Shown here: positions 8,540 to 17,768 of the stretch, one piece after another
How positions within the stretch are numbered: position 1 is the first letter of the stretch
How the letters are laid out: each line of letters opens with the position of its first letter
Source: Terriglobia bacterium
Lineage (GTDB): Bacteria; Acidobacteriota; Terriglobia; Bryobacterales; UBA6623
Assembly (NCBI GenBank): GCA_009841225.1
Contig: VXMF01000008.1
Coordinates: 143,763-207,762, forward strand
Length of the DNA stretch: 64,000 nucleotides
Reading direction: 5' to 3'
The notes under the pieces: model-generated
The model's input: only the letters and a program-made list of their open reading frames with translations
Told to the model about the DNA's origin: nothing
Databases searched by the model: none
Made by a program: the position numbers and the translations under genes

Positions 8540-10681
8540 ATGGATCGGCGCAACTTCGTCAAGTTGGTCGGGACCGCTTCTGGCGGCGCGGTTACCGGCG
8601 CGTGTGGCCGCCAAGCAGAGGAAATCATCCCCCTGCTCGTGCCGGAGGAGAGCGTCCCGGTCGGCGTCGAGCAATGGCACCCAAGCGTGTGCAGCGAGTG
8701 CTCGGCGGCCTGCGGCACGCTGGCCCGAGTGATGGCTTCCGAACGCGAGATCGAGGTTGGCGGGGAACTTGTCCGCCAGAAGATCGCCGCTGTCAAGAAA
8801 ATCGAAGGCAACCCCCTCGATCCGGTCAGCGGCGGGCGGCTGTGCGCCCGCGGCCACGCTTCCCTGCAGTCCCTGTACAATCCGGACCGACTGCGCAGCC
8901 CGCTGAAGCGGGTCGGCCCACGCGCCTCCGGCCAGTTCGAAGCCATTTCATGGGATGACGCGATCGCCGAAGCCGCCGGGGCCTTGGTCGCCGCCGATCC
9001 CGGCCGGATCCTTTTCTTGGCAAGAGCCCGCGAAGGCGTTCGGTCGGAGAATATCGCCCGCTTTCTGGACGCCATCGGTGCCCCGCCTGCCACCAGCATC
9101 GGCGTCGGTGACTTCGCGGCCGAGCGGGAGGCGTCCGAAAGCGTGTTCGGACGAAGCGGCCTGCCGCTCTATGAGATCCAAGACTCCACCCTGGTGCTGT
9201 CGATAGGAGCAGACTTGCTTGGCGGGTGGGTGTCGCCGGTTCTGTATTCGAGGCGCTACGGGCACATGCGCCAGGGCCGCCGCGAGTTGCGCGGACGCCT
9301 GATCCACGCAGAATCCAGATTCTCGCTCACGGCTTGGAACGCCGATCGCTGGCTGCCAGTCTGGCCTGGCGGAGAACTCGCCCTAGCTCTGGCTATCGGA
9401 CACGAGCTCCTTGGCGAGCAAGGCGCCGACGCTCCGGCGAGCGTTGTATCGATCTTCGCTGATGTCGATCTCGAACAGGCCGCGGCGGAGGCCGGCGTTC
9501 CCGTCGAAGCGATCCGGCAGACGGCGTCCGAACTGGCCCAGGCGTCCGCACCCGTGGTAGTGGCCGGCGCTTCGATGGTGCGCCAGAATTCTGCCGACGC
9601 GGTCGCGGCCGCGGCAGCTCTGAACTGGCTGCTCGGCTGCGTGGGCAAGCCTGGCGGCGTGATTCCACCGGCCGAACCTCTCGGCGTGCTCGGCCGGCGA
9701 CGCCGCTTCTCCGGGGATTGGTCCGAGCGCTTGGAGCAAGCCGCCGTTGTGCTGGTCGATGGCGTGAATCCGGCCTACAACGCCCCGGCTAGCCAGAGAG
9801 CTCTGGCCGACGCGGAGACCGTGATTAGCTTCTCGCCCTTCTTGGACGACACGTCCGCATTCGCGGACCTCATTTTGCCCGACCACGATCCCCTTGAGCA
9901 GTCGCTGCTCGAAGTGCCTCCCGTATCGCCGACCCCATCGTTTGTAGCGGCTGGGGAGTTTGTCGCGCCGCTCTACGATTCGCGACCGATCGCGACCGTG
10001 TTGTCTGAGCTGGCGGAGGCCGCGGAACAGCCGTTCGAGGAACTTACCGTAGGCCAGGCGGTGAGCACGCTGTACTCCGCGCTTGGATCTGCCGGTTCGG
10101 AAACTTCAGCGTCGGACTTCGAGGCAAGGACGCTCAGAGTGGGAGGCTGGCGGGGACAGCCGTCCGGGAAGCCGCCCGCGACGCCCGGCACCTTGGGTCC
10201 GTTCGAGATGGCCCCCAAGCAGGAGGGCATCGTACTTCAAGCGTACGAGTCGCCGCAGTTCGGCTCTGGAAGCGGTGCCAACCGCCCGTGGCTGCAAGAA
10301 TTGCCCGATCCGACATCGAGCGCGCTGTGGGGGCTGCCGGTAGAGGTGGATCCGGAAACCGCTGCAAGGCTCGGCCTCGTCAACGGCGACAACGTGCGGA
10401 TCCGATCCGAGCACGGCTCCCTGGAAGCCCCTGTTTATGTCAACCCCGCGGCCATCCCCGGCGTCGTCTCCATGGCCGTGGGCCAAGGGCACGCATCCTA
10501 CGGGCGCTACGCCTCAGGGCGGGGTGCAAACCCCATGGTCATCGTGGGCGATGGACGTGACGAAACGACCGGTTGCCCGACTATGGGGCCGACGCCGATC
10601 AGCATCGAGAAGATTGCTGGAGGCGCGCGGCTTGTGCAGTTCTCGCGGCAGGATCGGGACTTGCCACCACACAGGGTCTAG
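8540..10681 (+). CDS. Molybdopterin-oxidoreductase-fold protein, ActB1-like, Tat/lipoprotein
   Basis: 713 residues. A Tat signal (DRRNFVK) runs into a possible lipobox (VTGAC), placing it outside the cytoplasmic membrane. The FS0 [4Fe-4S] motif is intact: CSECSAACG, then GNPLDPVSGGRLCARGH. The rest has the MopB fold ending in a C-terminal molydopterin-dinucleotide-binding domain (NGDNVRIRSEHGSLEAPV). In the region where the molybdenum ligand (Cys, Sec or Ser) is expected, around residues 170-215, there is no Cys, as in the non-catalytic B1 part of ActB. The ATG at 8540 has GGAGG 9 bases upstream. In ACIII, B1 and B2 are one chain; here they are separate genes. Confidence 0.85.
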   Translation: MDRRNFVKLVGTASGGAVTGACGRQAEEIIPLLVPEESVPVGVEQWHPSVCSECSAACGTLARVMASEREIEVGGELVRQKIAAVKKIEGNPLDPVSGGRLCARGHASLQSLYNPDRLRSPLKRVGPRASGQFEAISWDDAIAEAAGALVAADPGRILFLARAREGVRSENIARFLDAIGAPPATSIGVGDFAAEREASESVFGRSGLPLYEIQDSTLVLSIGADLLGGWVSPVLYSRRYGHMRQGRRELRGRLIHAESRFSLTAWNADRWLPVWPGGELALALAIGHELLGEQGADAPASVVSIFADVDLEQAAAEAGVPVEAIRQTASELAQASAPVVVAGASMVRQNSADAVAAAAALNWLLGCVGKPGGVIPPAEPLGVLGRRRRFSGDWSERLEQAAVVLVDGVNPAYNAPASQRALADAETVISFSPFLDDTSAFADLILPDHDPLEQSLLEVPPVSPTPSFVAAGEFVAPLYDSRPIATVLSELAEAAEQPFEELTVGQAVSTLYSALGSAGSETSASDFEARTLRVGGWRGQPSGKPPATPGTLGPFEMAPKQEGIVLQAYESPQFGSGSGANRPWLQELPDPTSSALWGLPVEVDPETAARLGLVNGDNVRIRSEHGSLEAPVYVNPAAIPGVVSMAVGQGHASYGRYASGRGANPMVIVGDGRDETTGCPTMGPTPISIEKIAGGARLVQFSRQDRDLPPHRV

Positions 10682-10695
10682 AACGGAGGAACTCG

Positions 10696-11424
10696 ATGGC
10701 CAAGGAAGCCACTCAGCAAGCCGAGGGAGGGACCGAGCGGACGCCTCAGTGGGCGATGGCGATCGACCTAGACCGCTGCACGGGCTGCGAGGCGTGTGTC
10801 TTGGCATGCGCATCGGAGAATAACGTCCCGACCGCCGGCGAGGACCAAGCGGCTATGGGCCGCACGAAGCACTGGATTCGCATCGACCGCTACTACGAGG
10901 GCGAGTTCCCGGACATTAAGGTCAAGTACCGGCCTGTGATGTGCCAGCAGTGCGACGAGGCCCCCTGCGAGCCGGTCTGCCCGGTCAACGCCACCTATCA
11001 GAACGCCGAGGGCCTCAACGTCCAGATCTACAACCGCTGTATCGGCACGCGCTATTGCGCGAACAACTGCCCCTACACGGTTCGCTTCTTCAACTGGTTC
11101 GCGCCGGAATGGGCCGAGCCGTTGAATCTGCAGCTCAACCCCGACGTTTCCATCCGCCCGGCCGGGGTCATGGAGAAATGCACGTTCTGCGCCCACAAGA
11201 TCAAGCGCGCCAAGCTCGATGCGGACGCCGAAGGGCGCGAGCTGGCCGATGGCGACGTACAGCCGGCCTGCGTGCAGTCCTGCCCGGCCGAGGCCATGGT
11301 GTTCGGCGACATGACCGATCCCGACAGCAAGGTCGCCAGGCAGCTCGGCAGCGGGCGGTCCGGACAGCTGCTCGAGAGTCTCGGCACTAAGCCGCGCGTG
11401 TTTTATCTAGAGAAGGCCGACTAG
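10696..11424 (+). CDS. Iron-sulfur protein with four clusters, ActB2/PsrB-like
   Basis: 242 residues. Four ferredoxin-type cysteine groups are visible: CTGCEACVLAC, CQQCDEAPCEPVC, CIGTRYCANNC and CTFC with ACVQSCP. The third group has Thr in place of the second Cys, giving 15 cysteines. That is the pattern that yields three [4Fe-4S] and one [3Fe-4S] cluster in the B2 domain of alternative complex III. It has no signal peptide of its own, so it would need to ride on the Tat-exported partner. The ATG at 10696 follows GGAGGA. It links the molybdopterin-fold subunit to the NrfD membrane protein. Confidence 0.9.
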   Translation: MAKEATQQAEGGTERTPQWAMAIDLDRCTGCEACVLACASENNVPTAGEDQAAMGRTKHWIRIDRYYEGEFPDIKVKYRPVMCQQCDEAPCEPVCPVNATYQNAEGLNVQIYNRCIGTRYCANNCPYTVRFFNWFAPEWAEPLNLQLNPDVSIRPAGVMEKCTFCAHKIKRAKLDADAEGRELADGDVQPACVQSCPAEAMVFGDMTDPDSKVARQLGSGRSGQLLESLGTKPRVFYLEKAD

Positions 11425-11457
11425 CGCCACAACCCTGCTAGCGGCGAATTTGCAGCG

Positions 11458-12786
11458 ATGGACGCGATCCCGAGCACAACACCGATTCCGGTCTCGGGCC
11501 ACGGAAGCGTCCGCGACGACCTGCTCGGGCGCATGCGCGGCGCCAGCGGGCCGTACCTGGCGGGTGTGGCCGTCTGCGGCATGATCGTGGCCTGGGCTCT
11601 GTTCGCATGGGGCTACCAGATCGTTAACGGATTCGGCAACACAGGTGTCCGGCGGCCGGTCTACTGGGGCTTCTACATCGTCAATTTCGTCTTCTGGATC
11701 GGCATTTCGCATGCCGGCACGCTGATCTCCGCAATCCTGCGATTGACCGGGGCGGAATGGCGCAAGCCCGTCACGCGCGCCGCCGAGGCGATCACGGTCT
11801 TCTGCCTGATGATCGGCGGCCTGTTTCCCCTGATCCACATCAGCCGCCCGTGGTTCTTTTACTGGATGCTGCCCTACCCCAACGAGCGCCTGCTGTGGCC
11901 GAACTTTCGCTCTCCGCTGTTCTGGGACTTGACTGCGATCCTGACGTACCTGTCAGGCAGCGTCATCTACCTTTACCTGCCCCTGATCCCGGACCTGGCC
12001 GAGCTGGCAAACCACAGCAAGGGACCGAAGCGTCGCATCTACCGGGCTCTGTCGCTCGGATGGACCGGGTCGGACCGGCAGTGGCAGGCCTTGGAGCGGT
12101 CCATGAAGCTGATGGCGGTTGTGATCCTCGCGATCGCGGTCTCGGTGCATTCGGTGGTCGCCTATGACTTCTCGATGTCGGTCATGCCGACCTGGCACAA
12201 CACGATCTTCGCGCCCTATTTCGTGGTCGGCGCGATCTTCAGCGGCATCGCCGCGCTGGTGCTGGTGATGGCGGCGTTGCGCAAGCTGATGGGCTTGGAG
12301 CGGTACCTTCGCGAAGTCCATTTCGTGAACCTGAGCAAGCTCCTGCTGTTGATGAGCCTGATCTGGGGGTACTTCACGTTCTCGGAGCACCTCACCACTT
12401 GGTATGGCAACTTGCCTTCGGAGATCCGTGTGTTCCAAATCCGAGAACACGGCCTCTACGGCATGCTCTTTTGGACGATGGTGGCCTGCAACTTCGTCGT
12501 CCCGTTCGTGCTGGTGGGGATCTCGAGATTGCGCAGCATCCCAACCATAGCCCTTAGCAGCGCGGCAGTGCTCGTAGGGATGTGGCTCGAACGGTTCCTG
12601 ATCGTGTTCCCGCCGCTGTCAACCCCGCCGCTAGCCGCAGCCTGGGGCAGCTATGCGCCGAGCTGGATCGAACTCTCGATCACAGCGGGGACGTTCGCAG
12701 CGATGGTGCTGCTGTACCTGCTATTCATCAAGGCGTTTCCGATCATCGCCATCTGGGAGTACGACGATGGAGTACGTTCACGCTGA
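11458..12786 (+). CDS. NrfD/PsrC-family polysulfide-reductase-like membrane subunit, ActC-like
   Basis: 442 residues with about ten hydrophobic membrane segments, consistent with the double four-helix-bundle NrfD fold of ActC. Recognisable parts are GVRRPVYWGFYIVNFVFWIGISHAGTLISA, split around the conserved His in ISHAGT, HISRPWFFYW, VHSVVAYDFSMS and the late GMWLERFLIV. In complex III analogues ActC binds quinol near the periplasmic side and may form a proton pathway. The GTG/ATG choice is simple: ATG at 11458. The last 20 bases overlap the DUF3341 gene. Confidence 0.92.
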   Translation: MDAIPSTTPIPVSGHGSVRDDLLGRMRGASGPYLAGVAVCGMIVAWALFAWGYQIVNGFGNTGVRRPVYWGFYIVNFVFWIGISHAGTLISAILRLTGAEWRKPVTRAAEAITVFCLMIGGLFPLIHISRPWFFYWMLPYPNERLLWPNFRSPLFWDLTAILTYLSGSVIYLYLPLIPDLAELANHSKGPKRRIYRALSLGWTGSDRQWQALERSMKLMAVVILAIAVSVHSVVAYDFSMSVMPTWHNTIFAPYFVVGAIFSGIAALVLVMAALRKLMGLERYLREVHFVNLSKLLLLMSLIWGYFTFSEHLTTWYGNLPSEIRVFQIREHGLYGMLFWTMVACNFVVPFVLVGISRLRSIPTIALSSAAVLVGMWLERFLIVFPPLSTPPLAAAWGSYAPSWIELSITAGTFAAMVLLYLLFIKAFPIIAIWEYDDGVRSR

Positions 12787-13273
12787 GTTTTCGCGAGGCG
12801 AGGACGCCGCGGCGGCGATCGGCGATTTGACCGCACAGGGAGTCCCCGCGAGCGCAATGGAGCTTTACTCGTTGCGGCCGGTCGAGTTGGACCCCGCTCC
12901 GCTGGCCAGGCGCAGCCGGATGTCGCTGATCGCCGTGCTCTCAGCGATCACTGTCGGCGGCGGGGCCACCGCGCTGGTCTACTGGGCGCAGCGCGACTAC
13001 CCGCTGATTACTGGCGGAATGCCGATCAACTCGGGCTGGGCCACCGGCGTGGTCACGTTCGAGACAACCATGGCTGGCGCTGTCATGGGGATTTTCGCCG
13101 CCCTGCTCTGGGAGTCTGGATTGATCCGCAGGCGCAAGGACGTTCCCGTGCCAAGCGTGCCGGACGAAGGCGTCGTGCTTCAAGTCGCGGGGGTACGAGA
13201 CGTGGCAGGAATCCAAGAGTCGCTCCACACTGCCGGTGCCATTGCGGTAGAGGTCGTCGGAAACCAGCGCTGA
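12767..13273 (+). CDS. DUF3341 membrane protein, ActD-like
   Basis: 168 residues. DUF3341 proteins are the ActD subunits of alternative complex III: an N-terminal soluble alpha/beta part (EYVHAEFSRGEDAAAAIGDL) followed by two membrane spans (about residues 52-72 and 92-113) with a short amphipathic C-terminus. The ATG at 12767 lies inside the end of the NrfD gene, a 20-base overlap. It is the last gene of the operon: no ActE (monoheme lipoprotein) or ActF (second NrfD) follows. Confidence 0.88.
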   Translation: MEYVHAEFSRGEDAAAAIGDLTAQGVPASAMELYSLRPVELDPAPLARRSRMSLIAVLSAITVGGGATALVYWAQRDYPLITGGMPINSGWATGVVTFETTMAGAVMGIFAALLWESGLIRRRKDVPVPSVPDEGVVLQVAGVRDVAGIQESLHTAGAIAVEVVGNQR

Positions 13274-13813
13274 ATCCGCGGGAGCGTATTCCTGAAGCTC
13301 CAACCATGTACTTGTGTCTTTATCGATTTCCGATTCGTCGACATTGCCCACGAGATTCACGGTCCTGTAGCTGAGCTATGGATTGAGCCGTCGATCTCCG
13401 GCAAGTTCGGCGGCGAACAGCAAGACGGGCTCGTTGCAAGCAAGGTTGGCGGCGGCGAGGCGACGCCGCCAATCAATACGATGCAAGGGCGGACCTCGCA
13501 GTCCGAGGGTTAGGGTGGGCAGGCAGGCACGCCAGACATTGCCGAGCGCGCGACCCTGACAGGCCGGGGCGACAAGCTCGGCCAGAACTGAAGATTGTTC
13601 GACGTGGCCGGCCCTACGCGAGCGGATCGGTCTAGCAGCCTCGCTGGTGCCCCTCGATGCCCGGCATGGCTGGAGTAGTTGTTCTACCCTAGGTCAGCCG
13701 GCGTAAGTCCGAAGCGACGAAATGGATCGTTGCGAGACGGGCATTGCGAATAGATTCCATTTGCCGCATAATTTGCGGCGATTAAGCGCTATAATCTCCG
13801 CAGGAGCCCGGGA
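13274..13813. other. Gene-free stretch between the Act-like operon and the Fic gene
   Basis: About 540 bases with no convincing reading frame. It holds a GGCGGCG...CGCCGCC inverted repeat near 13450-13472 that could act as a stable mRNA end without a T-tract. The last 60 bases are markedly AT-richer than the surroundings and contain the operator-like palindrome and TATAAT box described separately. Confidence 0.5.
13763..13795 (+). promoter_or_regulatory. Operator-like palindrome and -10 box upstream of the Fic gene
   Basis: A perfect inverted repeat GCCGCA-TAATT-TGCGGC occupies 13763-13779. A consensus TATAAT sits at 13790-13795, 18 bases before the Fic start codon region's ribosome site (CAGGAG, 13801-13806). 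No good -35 box stands at 16-18 bases from the TATAAT; the palindrome covers that region, so a repressor or activator bound there would control the promoter. Binding is inferred, not shown. Confidence 0.5.
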
Positions 13814-14938
13814 GTGGCCTCGTTCAGCTACATTCACGAACACCCGGACTGGCCTCGTTTCAGATGGCGAGATGAGGCTATTCTCCAGCTCTTGTCCGCG
13901 GTTCGGCATAAACAGGGGCGCCTAATGGGCCAGATGGAGTCGCTCGGCTTCGGCCTCAGGCAGGAGGCGATTGTGCGCACTCTCACACAGGATGTCGTGA
14001 AGACGAGCGAAATCGAAGGCGAGCGGCTCGACGAGGAACCAGTCCGTTCGTCGATTGCGCGACGCCTTGGAATGAAGATCGCTGGGCTGACAGAACCCGA
14101 CCTGCGGGTTGAGGGCGTTGTCGAGATGATGATCGACGCGACCGGAAACTACGATCAGGCGCTCACTCCGGAAAGGATCTTCTCGTGGCAGGCCGCGCTC
14201 TTTCCCACAGGTCGTAGCGGCATGAGGCGCATCCGGGTCGGCTCTTGGCGGGACGACGTTAACGGACCAATGCAGGTCGTCTCGGGCCCGATCGGGCGTG
14301 AACGAGTTCACTTCGAAGCGCCGAAGGCGGACCGGATCGAATCTGAGATGCGACTGTTTCTGGACTGGTTCAACGCTCCCTCAAGAACCGACGAGCTGCT
14401 AAAGGCCGCGCTGTCCCACCTTTGGTTTGTGACGGTTCACCCGCTGGATGACGGAAATGGGCGGGTGGCTCGGGCCGTCGCCGACATGCTGCTAGCTCGG
14501 TCCGAGCGGACTTCGCAGCGGTTCTACAGCATGTCAGGCCAGATCCTGCGGGAACGCGCCGACTATTACAGCGTGCTGGAGCGGACCCAGAAGGGCCCGT
14601 TAGACGTGACGATGTGGATGCAGTGGTTTCTGCGATGCCTTGACAGGGCGATCGAAGGAGCACAAGAAACACTTGGGGCCGTCCTGGCGAAGGCCCGCTT
14701 CTGGGATTCTGTGCGTGATGTGTCGCTCAATGCACGCCAGCGCAACATGCTGAATCGGCTGCTTGACGGCTTTCAAGGGAAGCTCACGACGTCGAAATGG
14801 GCCAAGATCTGCAAGACCTCGGATGACTCAGCACTTCGCGACATCACCGAGCTTCTTGAACTCGGGATCCTCGTACGAAGCACGGCGGGTGGGCGGAGCA
14901 CCAGTTACACGCTTAGGGGAGTGGCCTCCACCAGCTAG
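13814..14938 (+). CDS. Fic-family AMP-transferase (class II, DUF4172 N-terminal)
   Basis: 374 residues. The Fic catalytic loop HPLDDGNGR (His209-Arg217) is complete for AMP (or other NMP) transfer to protein hydroxyls. The N-terminal ~70 residues match DUF4172 (IHEHPDWPRFRW) and end with the class II auto-inhibitory motif TSEIEG (Thr64 to Glu68-Gly69), whose Glu blocks productive ATP binding. The C-terminal ~75 residues look like a winged helix (ISELL-type TELLELGILVRS), suggesting DNA binding or autoregulation. GTG at 13814 follows CAGGAG. It stands alone between two gene-free stretches, consistent with an accessory gene. Likely role is stress or toxin-like modification of a host target. Confidence 0.9.
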   Translation: MASFSYIHEHPDWPRFRWRDEAILQLLSAVRHKQGRLMGQMESLGFGLRQEAIVRTLTQDVVKTSEIEGERLDEEPVRSSIARRLGMKIAGLTEPDLRVEGVVEMMIDATGNYDQALTPERIFSWQAALFPTGRSGMRRIRVGSWRDDVNGPMQVVSGPIGRERVHFEAPKADRIESEMRLFLDWFNAPSRTDELLKAALSHLWFVTVHPLDDGNGRVARAVADMLLARSERTSQRFYSMSGQILRERADYYSVLERTQKGPLDVTMWMQWFLRCLDRAIEGAQETLGAVLAKARFWDSVRDVSLNARQRNMLNRLLDGFQGKLTTSKWAKICKTSDDSALRDITELLELGILVRSTAGGRSTSYTLRGVASTS

Positions 14939-15377
14939 GCTTGGCTGCGATGCCATTCGCTTGCGCCGAACCGCCTTCCGCCGCCCGCGGACCGGAAGCC
15001 TCCATTCAGAACGTTGCGCCGGAACTCCACTCAAGGCGCACAGCTCGCTCGAGGGCGCTGTCAGCCGAATCATGTCCGGGTGTCGGAACAGAAAAACTCA
15101 CACGCTGTTGGATCCTTGCTGCGACCAGTGCGGCAGCCAACTGGATTGCGCAGGCGCTCCGCTGGAGATGGACGCGCGACGGAGGGACCTTGCCTTCCTA
15201 CGTGACGACGCAAGAATCCTGCGCAAGAATGTCGACTTTCCTTGGAGTGTTTTCCTCTTGGAAGGGCAGTCCTCAAGGACTGTTGTGCTCCGGAACCCCT
15301 TGGCAATTAAGGTTGGGATGCCGGGCCGTGCTACGGTAGCCGATACCATCGTCACGCACACTAAACGAGAAGACTCC
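14939..15377. other. Gene-free stretch downstream of the Fic gene
   Basis: About 440 bases without a recognisable gene. The sugar-isomerase frame is open through part of it but has no homology there. A perfect inverted repeat CAGTCCT-CA-AGGACTG at 15267-15282 could form a hairpin; it lacks a following T-run. Otherwise I see nothing specific. Confidence 0.4.
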
Positions 15378-16334
15378 ATGCACCGCCGTCGCTTCTTACA
15401 GATCTCACTTGGCGCAGCAGCACTCAAGGCCCGAGCGCAGAAGCGCGGCCTCGATCCCGCCATCATCGGAGCAAACCCCTACTTCCCGGGATATGGACTG
15501 TTTCGGTCGATCGGGATCTTGCGCGATCTCGGCTTCCAGACGATCGAGCTGCACCCGATGGGCCCGGTGGCGGCTCGCCCGGGGGTGCCCCCCGGCTTTG
15601 AATTCAGGGACCTAGGCGCTGAGGGCCGAGATCGGCTCAAGGCGGCACTGGAGCCATTCCGCTACATCTCGACGCACCTGCCATGGGTCGACACGCCCTA
15701 CTTCTCGCCGTTCGGGCCGTCCCATGCGTTCGGAGTCGAGCGGATTGACGTCGCTCTCGAAGCCACGGCCTTCGTCGGCGCCGAACTGGCCAACATCCAC
15801 GTGCAGCGCTCCGCGCACCTGTCCCTGCAAGACGCCTGGCCGATGATGCTCAGCAATTTTCGCCGCTGGGGGGACATGGCGCGCGACTTCGGGTTCCGAC
15901 TGGCGATCGAGACCGGCTATCCCGAATCCGTGGTCGACTTCACGAGGCTGGTTCGCGAAGTCGACCACGACCACGTCGGCGCGACCGTCGACGTGGGCCA
16001 TCAGAAGAACTTCGCCGAACTGCTCGCCCGCGTGCCTCCGGACGAGAAAGGCACGCCCGCTGGGATCAAAGCCTACAACGACGTCACACTCGAGATCATT
16101 GACGCGCTGGGACCCAAGATCTTCCATATGCACGTCCACGACATCGAGCCGGACACGTGGGCCGAGCACAAGCCGCTAGTCCACGGCTTCGTCGACTACC
16201 CGCGCCTGATAGCGAAGCTCCGCCAGATCGAATACGAGGGTCTGCTCGTGTTCGAAATCGGCGGCGCCGTGGAAGACTTGCCGGATTATTTCAGCGACGC
16301 AAAGGCCAAGCTGGAAGCATTTCTCGGCGAGTGA
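15378..16334 (+). CDS. Tat-exported sugar phosphate isomerase/epimerase-fold protein
   Basis: 318 residues with an RRRFLQISLG Tat signal at residues 2-15 followed by a xylose-isomerase-like TIM barrel (AP_endonuc_2 family). Metal-site candidates are Glu in LAIETGYPE, the Asp/His in VDVGHQKN, the HMHVHD cluster and Glu in LLVFEIGG. The family includes sugar epimerases, hydroxypyruvate isomerases and inositol-pathway enzymes; the substrate is unclear. I start at the ATG at 15378 because the Tat motif begins there, although the frame is open 205 codons further upstream. It may work with the exported oxidoreductases elsewhere in the window. Confidence 0.85.
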   Translation: MHRRRFLQISLGAAALKARAQKRGLDPAIIGANPYFPGYGLFRSIGILRDLGFQTIELHPMGPVAARPGVPPGFEFRDLGAEGRDRLKAALEPFRYISTHLPWVDTPYFSPFGPSHAFGVERIDVALEATAFVGAELANIHVQRSAHLSLQDAWPMMLSNFRRWGDMARDFGFRLAIETGYPESVVDFTRLVREVDHDHVGATVDVGHQKNFAELLARVPPDEKGTPAGIKAYNDVTLEIIDALGPKIFHMHVHDIEPDTWAEHKPLVHGFVDYPRLIAKLRQIEYEGLLVFEIGGAVEDLPDYFSDAKAKLEAFLGE

Positions 16335-16436
16335 ACAACGACTCGGCGGCCGCAGTCAGCGGATTGCGCCCGCCCATACGGGAGCAGCCATTCCGGCGGG
16401 TCTGCCGCAAGCGCGTCCCGCCCCGCGCCCCGAGCG

Positions 16437-17768
16437 TTACAGGTCGGCAATCGTGCCGGTACTCGTATTGAAGCTGTCGGCCTCGACCCCCATGTGCTGC
16501 GCCAGCGTCAAATGGAGATTCGTGATCGGCGTCTCGTCCGGCAGCACGATCCTGCGCCCGGGATTGAGCCTGCCGCCACCGCGCCCAGCCAGCAGGATGG
16601 GCAGGTTCTGCGTGGTGTGACCGTTGCCGTTCTTCAGTGCCGAACCGTACAAGATCATTGTGTTGTCCAACAGCGTGCGGCCCTCGCCCTCGTCGATGGC
16701 GCCCATCTTCTCGACCAAGTAGACCAGTTGCGAGACGTACCAGCGGCTCACGATGGTGTAGGGCTCGGTCAGCTCGGGATTCTCCTTGTGGTGCGAGATC
16801 GAGTGGTGGTCTCCGCTGACACCATCCAAGAAGGTGAAGTTCTGGCGGCTGAAGCCGTGCGCCATCATGAAGGTCGCCACCCGCGTGGTGTCGGTCTGGA
16901 AGGCCAGCACCATCAGATCCAGCATCTGCCGCAGATGCTCGTCTCGCGTCTGCGGGATACCGGCCTCGGGCCTGAACAGCTCGGGCTCGATCACGGGCTT
17001 CCATTCGGCCTCGGTGTCGGCCGGATTCAGATTGCGCTCGATGCGGCCCTCCACGTCGCGTACGGAAGTGAGAAACTCGTCCAGCTTGCGCCGGTCGGCG
17101 GCACTGCCGCGGGCACGCAGAGTCTTGGCATCGTCTAGCACGTGGTCGATGATGCTGGCCTCGTCAGCAAGCTGCCGCCGAGTCTTCTTGCTCACTCCGA
17201 ACAGCCGGTCAAAGACCGCCTGCGGCTCGATCTCGGGATCGACCTTGGTGTTGTCGGAGCGCCACGAGACGGTGTTGGCGTACGAGATCGCCAGTCCGTT
17301 CTCTCCGCCCGAACGCGGCGGTTCCGCCCCGATCTCCAGCGAAGGCATGCCGGTTCTGCCGCCGATCCGCTCGGCGACGAACTGGTCCAGCGAGGTGCCC
17401 ATGTTGGGCGTGTTGATCCGTCCCGCCGCCTTCTTGTGCAGCGGTGTGCCGGTCAGGAAGGCGGACGTGGCGCCGACATGGCCCTGCGCCCCAGTGCCGA
17501 GGTTTGAGATCACGCTCACGTGCTCCCGAACCGGCGCCAGCGGCTCGAGGATGCGGGACAGCTTGTATTCGCGTCCGTCCCCGTCCGGATCCCAGTTCTG
17601 CGGGTACACGCCATTGGGGTGGAACAGCGTGGCCAAACGCACCGGGGCACTCCCGGTAGTGACGCGCGCCGCCCCCTGCGCCCGTTCCATCACTTCGAGA
17701 AACGGAAGCGCCATCGTCACGCCTGCGCCGCGCAGTACCTCGCGCCGGGAAATTCTCTTGAGTGCCAT
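16437..17768 (-). CDS. DUF1552 domain protein with Tat signal
   Basis: 443 residues. An N-terminal Tat-like motif (SRREVLRGAG) is followed by the DUF1552 family, secreted proteins of unknown function common in Acidobacteriota, Planctomycetota and Myxococcota. Typical segments are LFHPNGVYPQNWDPD, the VSVISNL and GHVGATSAFLTG region, and GDHHSISHH. The family is distantly related to DUF1501/sulfatase-like folds. The ATG at 17768 overlaps the stop of the DUF1592 gene (TGATG), so the two are translated as a pair, as in most genomes carrying them. Confidence 0.9.
   Translation of the reverse strand: MALKRISRREVLRGAGVTMALPFLEVMERAQGAARVTTGSAPVRLATLFHPNGVYPQNWDPDGDGREYKLSRILEPLAPVREHVSVISNLGTGAQGHVGATSAFLTGTPLHKKAAGRINTPNMGTSLDQFVAERIGGRTGMPSLEIGAEPPRSGGENGLAISYANTVSWRSDNTKVDPEIEPQAVFDRLFGVSKKTRRQLADEASIIDHVLDDAKTLRARGSAADRRKLDEFLTSVRDVEGRIERNLNPADTEAEWKPVIEPELFRPEAGIPQTRDEHLRQMLDLMVLAFQTDTTRVATFMMAHGFSRQNFTFLDGVSGDHHSISHHKENPELTEPYTIVSRWYVSQLVYLVEKMGAIDEGEGRTLLDNTMILYGSALKNGNGHTTQNLPILLAGRGGGRLNPGRRIVLPDETPITNLHLTLAQHMGVEADSFNTSTGTIADL

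Noticed and set aside
13722-13925. Short plus-strand frame overlapping the Fic start
   Set aside because: Out of frame with Fic and covers its promoter palindrome; no homology.
15267-15282. Perfect hairpin CAGTCCT-CA-AGGACTG as a terminator
   Set aside because: No T-run after the stem and it lies about 95 bases before the next gene rather than after a gene; kept only as a note.
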